Below are positions 57,679 through 64,000 of a DNA stretch of 64,000 nt, piece after piece; positions within the stretch are counted from its first letter, which is position 1, and every line of letters begins with the position of its first letter. This DNA comes from an uncultured Sulfitobacter sp. (GTDB lineage Bacteria > Pseudomonadota > Alphaproteobacteria > Rhodobacterales > Rhodobacteraceae). Location of the stretch: contig CALKXT010000030.1 of NCBI GenBank assembly GCA_938003685.1, forward strand, positions 1-64,000. Reading direction: 5' to 3'. Both the position numbers and the translations under genes were made by a program. The notes under the pieces are model-generated. The model saw only the letters and a program-made list of their open reading frames with translations, ran no database searches and was not told the DNA's origin.

Positions 57679-58404
57679 CTAAACCAAAGCGCGCAACAAT
57701 CTTTTACGGTTTTCCGGTATCTTGCCAATTTCGAGCCCTGTAAACACGTGTAGGGTGTTCATTTCATGATCCACAACCGCATGATCGCTGACCCAGCCCC
57801 CCATCATAAGATAGGTGCGTAACAACGGCGGCATCGCCGCTGTCGCGCGCTTTGCATCCGGTGCGTGTTGCACCTCATCTGCAAAGCGATACACATCTGG
57901 GGCCTTTATACCCGGCCGCCACCCATCAGGCGCAAGATGGCGCGCTTTGAGCATCGCAAAGGCGTCAAGGTGAGCGGCCTTTTCTATTCCATCAAAGGAT
58001 GAACATCCAAACAGCATTTGTACGTCTTGCGAATCGACCATATCCGTCAGCGCGGCCCAAGCGAGACGCACAATATCAGGATCATTCCAATCAGGATGCA
58101 CACAGAATCGGCCCAACTCCATCATCAGGCCGCTGTAGGTACTCAATGTGGAAAGGTCATAAAATTGTGCTGCATAGCTGTGTGACAAGTGCGAGGCGCG
58201 CACTGCAAGCAGCCGATAGCAACATACCGTGGTGCCGCTTGCAGTGTCCTTGATCACGAAATGGGTGCAACGGTCATCATAACCATCCACATCAAACGGA
58301 TCAGGCACGCCAAAACACAACGCACGCAATGCATGAATACTTGCGCGTTCAGCCGGGCTATTCGCCTGCTGAACGGTGTATCTACCTTTGGTAAATGATA
58401 TCAT
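57679..58404 (-). CDS. OlsB/GlsB-like GNAT N-acyltransferase (aminolipid biosynthesis)
   Basis: IHALRALCFGVPDPFDVDGYDDRCTHFVIKDTASGTTVCCYRLL...LMMELGRFCVHPDWNDPDIVRLAWAALT...GCSSFDGIE. Confidence 0.85.
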   Translation of the reverse strand: MISFTKGRYTVQQANSPAERASIHALRALCFGVPDPFDVDGYDDRCTHFVIKDTASGTTVCCYRLLAVRASHLSHSYAAQFYDLSTLSTYSGLMMELGRFCVHPDWNDPDIVRLAWAALTDMVDSQDVQMLFGCSSFDGIEKAAHLDAFAMLKARHLAPDGWRPGIKAPDVYRFADEVQHAPDAKRATAAMPPLLRTYLMMGGWVSDHAVVDHEMNTLHVFTGLEIGKIPENRKRLLRALV

Positions 58405-58472
58405 TCCTGCCGCCTCACCAGCGGTGAACAATCACACCACACAGCAGAACCGCCACCTAGACATGATTGTCC

Positions 58473-58934
58473 TTAGCTGCCGAAACCGGGGCTAAAGCGA
58501 CCAAGATTGCCCAATAGCTGACGCAAAAAGGATTTATCAGACACCGAGGATGTTGTGACGCGGCGCGAGATTGGCACGACTTCTCCGCGTTCCAAACCAA
58601 AGCGTTCGACGTTTTGCACAACGCCGTTTTCAGAAAAACTGATGGCGACCACTTGGCGTTCGATCTCTTTTGACGCCAAAGGCCCAATCGAACGCTTACG
58701 CATTTTCACATAGTAATAGCCGCTGCTGTCTAGAACCCCGGCTGAAGTTGGCACGCCAATCTTTTCAGCAACACTTTCGCGGGTGTCTGATCCCACCTGG
58801 ATTTGATCCAGGTCTTCTTGGGGTGGGATATACCCGTGGTTTTGGTATATGGGCGTACAGGCACCAAGCGCGATAAACGCGGCAACGGCCGTGGCCCGAA
58901 TGGCCCGAACATGGGTCTGGCTGAAATTGCGCAT
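58473..58934 (-). CDS. bamE: Outer membrane assembly factor BamE/SmpA family lipoprotein
   Basis: FIALGACTPIYQNHGYIPPQEDLDQIQVGSDTRESVAEKIGVPTSAGVLDSSGYYYVKMRKR. Confidence 0.9.
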   Translation of the reverse strand: MRNFSQTHVRAIRATAVAAFIALGACTPIYQNHGYIPPQEDLDQIQVGSDTRESVAEKIGVPTSAGVLDSSGYYYVKMRKRSIGPLASKEIERQVVAISFSENGVVQNVERFGLERGEVVPISRRVTTSSVSDKSFLRQLLGNLGRFSPGFGS

Positions 58935-59039
58935 GTGGTCTGCCCTCTTGCCCTTGGAAGTGATGGCTTTTATTCCGCATACACCAATGGCACCCCCGGT
59001 ATCAAGAAACTAGGTTCAAGAAACGAAAGGTGACATCAA

Positions 59040-59591
59040 ATGTCCCGCACTCCACCAAGTAAAACAGCCCTGCGCGTGGCAGATCTGTCGCAAACGACTG
59101 ACAACAGCTTTTCGCTGCGTCCAGATGCCCCAAAACTAGCGGAAATTGCAGCAACCTTAGATATCTCCACCCTGCGCAAGCTTAGTTTTGTGGGGCGCAT
59201 CGTGCCTATGGGCGGCAAAGACTGGCAACTTGAGGCCAGATTGGGCGCTACTGTCGTTCAACCCTGCGTGATTACGTTAGAATCCGTGACCACACGGATC
59301 GATGCAGATATCAACCGACGGTTTGTTCATGATTTCAGCGATCCTGATGAGCCAGAGGTGGAAATGCCTGAAGATGAAAGCACCGAACGCCTTGGGCAAT
59401 GGATTGATCCGGCACAAGTAATGCTTGAGGCATTGACGCTACGAGTGCCTGATTATCCACGTAAAGATGACGTTGAACTGGGGCAGATGGTTTACACCAA
59501 ACCCGGCGAAGCGCCGATGACCGACGAAGATGCACGCCCCTTTGCCGGGCTAGCAGACCTAAAGGATAAGTTGAAAAAGGACGCGCATTGA
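59040..59591 (+). CDS. DUF177 (YceD) family protein
   Basis: Cys/acid motif VVQPCVITLESVTTRIDADINRRFV; precedes rpmF-plsX. Confidence 0.9.
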   Translation: MSRTPPSKTALRVADLSQTTDNSFSLRPDAPKLAEIAATLDISTLRKLSFVGRIVPMGGKDWQLEARLGATVVQPCVITLESVTTRIDADINRRFVHDFSDPDEPEVEMPEDESTERLGQWIDPAQVMLEALTLRVPDYPRKDDVELGQMVYTKPGEAPMTDEDARPFAGLADLKDKLKKDAH

Positions 59592-59801
59592 CGCTGCGAT
59601 GGTCTGTTGCAAAGTTCGACCCAAATACCTACTTGCATCATATCGGTTTAGCAGTATTTTGCCGCCCTTACCCCAATTAAGGTTGGACATTGCGAGGCCT
59701 TACGCCTAAAGCGACGTCACGCCCGAACGGGATGAATTTGAAACATGGTTGTGACATGGCATTTGCTTGTGTTTCTAACCCTAAATACAAAGGCACCAGT
59801 C

Positions 59802-60008
59802 ATGGCTGTCCAGCAGAATAAAGTTTCCAAGTCGCGTCGCAACAACCGTCGCGCACATGATTCGCTTAGCGCCGAGAATCCAAATGAGTGTTCAAACTGT
59901 GGTGAGCTGAAACGCCCACACCATATTTGTGCATCTTGTGGTCACTATGCAGACAACGAAATTGTCGCTTTGACTGAAGAGATCGACTTGGAAGACGACG
60001 CGGCTTAA
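59802..60008 (+). CDS. rpmF: 50S ribosomal protein L32
   Basis: [22 protein letters not shown]...[20 protein letters not shown] zinc ribbon. Confidence 0.97.
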   Translation: MAVQQNKVSKSRRNNRRAHDSLSAENPNECSNCGELKRPHHICASCGHYADNEIVALTEEIDLEDDAA

Positions 60009-60053
60009 GCTGCGTCACATTTCAATCAAGATCATAAGAGGTTTTCGCAACAG

Positions 60054-61145
60054 ATGACGGCCCCGACCGATCACACCTCCGCGAATTCCACGCCTGTTAC
60101 TTCAGGCCGCACTCTCATATCGGTCGACGCCATGGGAGGCGATCAGGGCCCGGCAGCAGTAGTTGCCGGGTGTGCTTTGTCTGCAAAGGCAAATAGTGAC
60201 ATCGCTTTTATACTGCATGGTGATGAGGCATTGTTGACCCCGCTGGTCGCTAAACGCAGCGAATTGGCGAACATTTGCGAGATTCGTCACACCACCGATA
60301 TTGTTACGATGGACGACAAGCCAAGTCAGGTGCTGCGCACGGGCAAGGATACGTCGATGTGGTCGGCGATCGAATCTGTGCGCACCGGTGACGCCGCTGT
60401 GGCCGTGTCCTGTGGCAACACAGGCGCGTTGATGGCGGTATCGATGATCCGCCTTAGAAAAATACCCGGTGTGAACCGACCAGCAATTGCGGTGCTTTAT
60501 CCCTCATCAAACCCACAAGGGTTTAATGTGATGTTGGATGTTGGTGCCGATATTCGCGCCGATGCAGATGATTTGATGCGATATGCTTTGATGGGCATGT
60601 CTTATGCGCGTAATGGCATGGATATCGAACGACCACGTGTTGGCCTGCTCAATGTGGGCACCGAAGAGCACAAAGGCCGCTCTGAGCTAAAAGAAGCTTA
60701 TGATCTGATTCGCGATCAAGCTGATGTGGCTGGGTATGACTTTATTGGCTTTGTTGAAGGCGGTGACATTTCTGGTGACCGCGCTGATGTGATTGTGACA
60801 GACGGATTTACCGGAAACGTCGCGATCAAAACAGGCGAAGGCACCGCCAACCTGATCGGCAATCGCCTGCGTGAAGCCTTCAAATATTCGCTTTTGTCAA
60901 AACTGGCATCGCTGCTATCCTATGGTTCGTTAATGCGGTTGCGCAAAAAGATTGACCCGCGCCGCGTAAATGGTGGCGTCTTTTTGGGTCTGAATGGTAC
61001 AGTTGTGAAATCCCATGGCTCTGCAGATGCAACTGGCGTGTCAGCGGCAATCAAATTGGCAGCACAACTGTCGATGAATAATTTTAATGATAAGCTGGCG
61101 GCCCGCGTCGCGGCGGCCCTACCCGTTGAGGAACCAAGCGAATGA
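60054..61145 (+). CDS. plsX: Phosphate acyltransferase PlsX
   Basis: ISVDAMGGDQGPAAVVAGC...VSCGNTGALMAVSMIRLRKIPGVNRPAI. Confidence 0.97.
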   Translation: MTAPTDHTSANSTPVTSGRTLISVDAMGGDQGPAAVVAGCALSAKANSDIAFILHGDEALLTPLVAKRSELANICEIRHTTDIVTMDDKPSQVLRTGKDTSMWSAIESVRTGDAAVAVSCGNTGALMAVSMIRLRKIPGVNRPAIAVLYPSSNPQGFNVMLDVGADIRADADDLMRYALMGMSYARNGMDIERPRVGLLNVGTEEHKGRSELKEAYDLIRDQADVAGYDFIGFVEGGDISGDRADVIVTDGFTGNVAIKTGEGTANLIGNRLREAFKYSLLSKLASLLSYGSLMRLRKKIDPRRVNGGVFLGLNGTVVKSHGSADATGVSAAIKLAAQLSMNNFNDKLAARVAAALPVEEPSE

Positions 61146-62113
61146 AAACACGCGCTGTCGTTATCGGTTGCGGCCATTATCTGCCCGCTCGTGTTGTTGA
61201 AAACGCTGAGTTTGAAAAAACACTGGAAACAGACGATGCTTGGATTAAATCCCGCAGTGGTATCGAGCGCCGTCATTTTGCCGCCGACGGCGAAACGACC
61301 TCCTCAATGGCCACGTCTGCCGCACAAGCAGCCCTAAAAGACGCAGGGCTCACACCAGACGATGTGGATGCTATTGTAGTGGCAACCTCAACACCGGATC
61401 TTACATTTCCCTCAGCCGCGACCATGGTACAGGCGCAACTGGGTATGACATCGGGCTTTGCTTTTGACATACAGGCTGTGTGCGCAGGGTTTGTCTATGC
61501 ACTGTCCAACGCCAATGCATTGATCGTTTCAGGTCAGGCAAAACGCGTGTTGGTGATTGGCGCAGAAACCTTTAGCCGGATCATGGATTGGACAGACCGA
61601 TCCACCTGTGTGTTGTTTGGCGATGGCGCGGGCGCTGTCTTGCTTGAAGCGCGCGAGGGGGAAGGCACTTCTGCGGATCAAGGTATCTTGGCAACGGACC
61701 TCAATTCTGACGGGCGTTACCGTGAATTACTCTATGTCGATGGCGGCACCAGCACAGGCACCACCGGATACCTGCGGATGCAGGGCAATCAGGTGTTCCG
61801 CCATGCCGTTGAAAAACTGGCCGCCACAGCAAACACTGCTATGGAACGTGCAGGTGTCAGCGCTGATGACGTCGATTGGATTGTTCCCCATCAGGCAAAC
61901 ATTCGCATCATCCAAGGAACCGCAAAAAAACTGAACCTACCAATGGAACAGGTTGTGGTCACCGTCCAAGATCACGGCAACACCTCGGCCGCCTCTATCC
62001 CTTTGGCGCTGTCAGTGGGCCGCGCGCGCGGTGACATCAAAGATGGCGATCTGGTCGTGACCGAAGCAATCGGCGGCGGATTGGCCTGGGGTGCCGTGGT
62101 TTTGCGCTGGTAA
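61142..62113 (+). CDS. fabH: Beta-ketoacyl-ACP synthase III
   Basis: SRSGIERRHFA...FDIQAVCAGFVYALSNA...VPHQANIRIIQGTAKKL...QDHGNTSAASIPLAL. Confidence 0.97.
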   Translation: MKTRAVVIGCGHYLPARVVENAEFEKTLETDDAWIKSRSGIERRHFAADGETTSSMATSAAQAALKDAGLTPDDVDAIVVATSTPDLTFPSAATMVQAQLGMTSGFAFDIQAVCAGFVYALSNANALIVSGQAKRVLVIGAETFSRIMDWTDRSTCVLFGDGAGAVLLEAREGEGTSADQGILATDLNSDGRYRELLYVDGGTSTGTTGYLRMQGNQVFRHAVEKLAATANTAMERAGVSADDVDWIVPHQANIRIIQGTAKKLNLPMEQVVVTVQDHGNTSAASIPLALSVGRARGDIKDGDLVVTEAIGGGLAWGAVVLRW

Positions 62114-62222
62114 GCGCTTACAAACACGTCTTAATCTTAGGCGGAAACAGGCACCTCCAAGCCATTGATATTGACTCCTAAAATCGCAACAGCCTAAGGT
62201 GGTGAAAATCGTGGGGGATGGT

Positions 62223-62525
62223 ATGTCTAACAAGACTTTGACGCGAATGGATCTAAGCGAAGCTGTGTTTCGTGAAGTAGGTCTGTCGCGCAACGAAAGT
62301 GCACAGCTGGTTGAAGCTGTATTGGATCACATGTCTGACGCGCTTGTGTCAGGTGAACAGGTCAAGATTTCGTCGTTTGGGACGTTCTCTGTGCGTGATA
62401 AAACAGCACGTGTCGGTCGCAATCCAAAGACAGGTGAAGAAGTGCCAATCAATCCGCGCCGCGTTCTGACATTCCGGCCTTCGCATCTAATGAAAGATCG
62501 CGTTGCAGACGGGAACAAGTCCTGA
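62223..62525 (+). CDS. ihfA: Integration host factor subunit alpha
   Basis: [33 protein letters not shown]...[38 protein letters not shown]. Confidence 0.96.
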   Translation: MSNKTLTRMDLSEAVFREVGLSRNESAQLVEAVLDHMSDALVSGEQVKISSFGTFSVRDKTARVGRNPKTGEEVPINPRRVLTFRPSHLMKDRVADGNKS

Positions 62526-62528
62526 TCC

Positions 62529-63746
62529 ATGGCCAAATCGCCTGACGCTTTTCGTACCATATCTGAAGTCGCTGATTGGCTGGGCATTCAAGCCCATGTG
62601 CTGCGCTTTTGGGAAAGCAAATTCACCCAAGTCAAACCGATCAAGCGCGCAGGCGGACGGCGTTATTACCGGCCTGCTGATATGTTGTTGTTGGGTGGTA
62701 TCAAACAACTGCTCCACGAGGACGGGCTGACCATCAAAGGCGTGCAAAAAATCCTGCGCGAAGAAGGTATGACGCATGTTGCCGACATGTCCGAACCGCT
62801 GGACGAGTTGACCATGTCGCAGTTTAACGAAGCAAAACCAAAGGTCACAGAAAAGCCCGCAACAGCCGTCGTTGTCCCCGAAGAAGAAAAAGGGATTGTG
62901 TTGAACTTTGAGGCTAGCAGCGCCGCTAAATCTGACAAAGATGAGGCTCAAGATGCTGATACTAAAGAAGAAGTAACAACTGAGGTGAGTGAACCTACTT
63001 CTGCGACGGATGCACCATCAGCGCCCCCAGCAGAAGAACCTGTGACGGTAGAGCCAGCCGTTGAGGGTGCAGCAGAACCAAAAACGCCCGCAATTGAACC
63101 AGACCCCGAAGCGACACCCGAGATAGTAATCGAGGTTGAGGCTCCTGTTTCGCAAGTCGAAGCTCAAGAACCTACGACACCCCCTGAGGTCGAGGTGCCG
63201 GAGAGTGTAAAGGTTGAGCCAGAGGCACAGCTTCAAGAGCCAGAGGCTGAGGCCAAAGGGACACCCCCAGAGGCTGAGCAAACAGTCACAGAAGAAGACA
63301 TTGCGCCAGAAGAAGATCAACAGCAGCCCGAGGCAGAGCAACCTGCACCTGCGGCGGCCCTGCCCGCGTTTCTGCGGCGCCCCTTGGCGGATCAAGATAC
63401 AGCAGCGCCAAAACCCACAATACCAGACGCGCCGGACACCCAAGACGAAGCCGTGTCTCAGGCAGCATCTGAACCAGAAACGACACCAGAGATTGAGGAC
63501 GTGACAGAGGTTGAAGAGCAGCCGGAACCCCCTGCCCCAAAGCCACGTATTGTTGACCTGCCCGCCTTCACCGCAGAAGCCGATTTCCCCGCTGCCCCTG
63601 CGGCCTTGAGTGCCGCATTTCGCGCACGCAAAATCAAGCCGGGTCAGACGGATCAAGCGCGCACTCTCCTCAAGCAGTTGACCGCGTTGCGTGATTCGAT
63701 GTCTGCGCGTCGCCGTGGTGCCACCCCACCGCCTGCCAAAGACTGA
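62529..63746 (+). CDS. MerR family transcriptional regulator with long acidic Pro/Glu-rich extension
   Basis: [55 protein letters not shown] MerR HTH; then a long low-complexity acidic region. Confidence 0.92.
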   Translation: MAKSPDAFRTISEVADWLGIQAHVLRFWESKFTQVKPIKRAGGRRYYRPADMLLLGGIKQLLHEDGLTIKGVQKILREEGMTHVADMSEPLDELTMSQFNEAKPKVTEKPATAVVVPEEEKGIVLNFEASSAAKSDKDEAQDADTKEEVTTEVSEPTSATDAPSAPPAEEPVTVEPAVEGAAEPKTPAIEPDPEATPEIVIEVEAPVSQVEAQEPTTPPEVEVPESVKVEPEAQLQEPEAEAKGTPPEAEQTVTEEDIAPEEDQQQPEAEQPAPAAALPAFLRRPLADQDTAAPKPTIPDAPDTQDEAVSQAASEPETTPEIEDVTEVEEQPEPPAPKPRIVDLPAFTAEADFPAAPAALSAAFRARKIKPGQTDQARTLLKQLTALRDSMSARRRGATPPPAKD

Positions 63747-63917
63747 AACAGCCATGCAAGAACGGGCAATTCCCTCTTGCACGCTGGGCAAGATCGGTTA
63801 TGTACCGCCCCTGAAGCGTTTCGGGAAAATGATGAACCGCGAATACCCTGCTGCGTTTCGCGCTATTGGGACATTCACGGTACATAATTTTTCTGAAATT
63901 TCCCGTAACGCATTTGT

Positions 63918-63994
63918 CGGGCTATGGCGCAGTCTGGTAGCGCGTCCGTCTGGGGGACGGAAGGTCGCAGGTTCGAGTCCTGCTAGCCCGACCA
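63918..63994 (+). tRNA. tRNA-Pro (GGG)
   Basis: CGGGCTATGGCGCAGTCTGGTAGCGC...TCCGT-CTGGGGG-ACGGA...GGTTCGAGTCC...TAGCCCGACCA cloverleaf. Confidence 0.94.
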
Positions 63995-64000
63995 AACAAC

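Noticed and set aside
63018-63791. 257-aa minus-strand Cys/Trp/Arg-rich ORF
   Set aside because: Antisense of the acidic MerR extension; biased composition typical of shadow ORFs.
63798-63995. Minus-strand ORF MVGLAGLEPATFRPPDGRATRLRHSPTN...
   Set aside because: Antisense translation of tRNA-Pro; LAGLEPATFRPPDGRATRLRHSP is a familiar spurious protein annotation.
1-64000. CRISPR array, prophage, transposon or BGC
   Set aside because: No regularly spaced direct repeats, integrase, transposase, structural phage gene or multi-gene biosynthetic assembly seen in the translations.

Overview
The window looks like a contiguous chromosomal segment of a Roseobacter-group alphaproteobacterium (Rhodobacteraceae); this assignment comes from protein motifs and gene order, not a search. 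Gene content is mostly core or housekeeping: purNM-rnd, pepA-holC, the lptF-lptG-lptD-surA-pdxA-rsmA operon, prmC-prfA, tyrS, bamE and rpmF-plsX-fabH-ihfA-merR. I see three tRNAs (CAT, Asn-GTT, Pro-GGG) and no rRNA, CRISPR array, transposase, integrase or phage module. There is no obvious defence or secretion island. The regions most worth follow-up are: (i) a homocysteine methyltransferase C-terminus and a stand-alone corrinoid-binding protein, consistent with a split B12-dependent methionine synthase, next to a 51-aa membrane microprotein overlapping a DUF1638 gene; (ii) a membrane-anchored protein with two tandem OmpA-like domains of identical cysteine spacing; (iii) a cluster of ACCTATAGGT-like palindromes upstream of that gene; (iv) two adjacent, non-identical ureohydrolases plus an M20 amidohydrolase; (v) a Fur-family regulator translationally overlapping an NYN-domain protein; (vi) an OlsB/GlsB-like aminolipid N-acyltransferase; (vii) a MerR regulator with a very long acidic extension. 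All calls rest on reading the translations and nucleotide sequence. No homology search was run.
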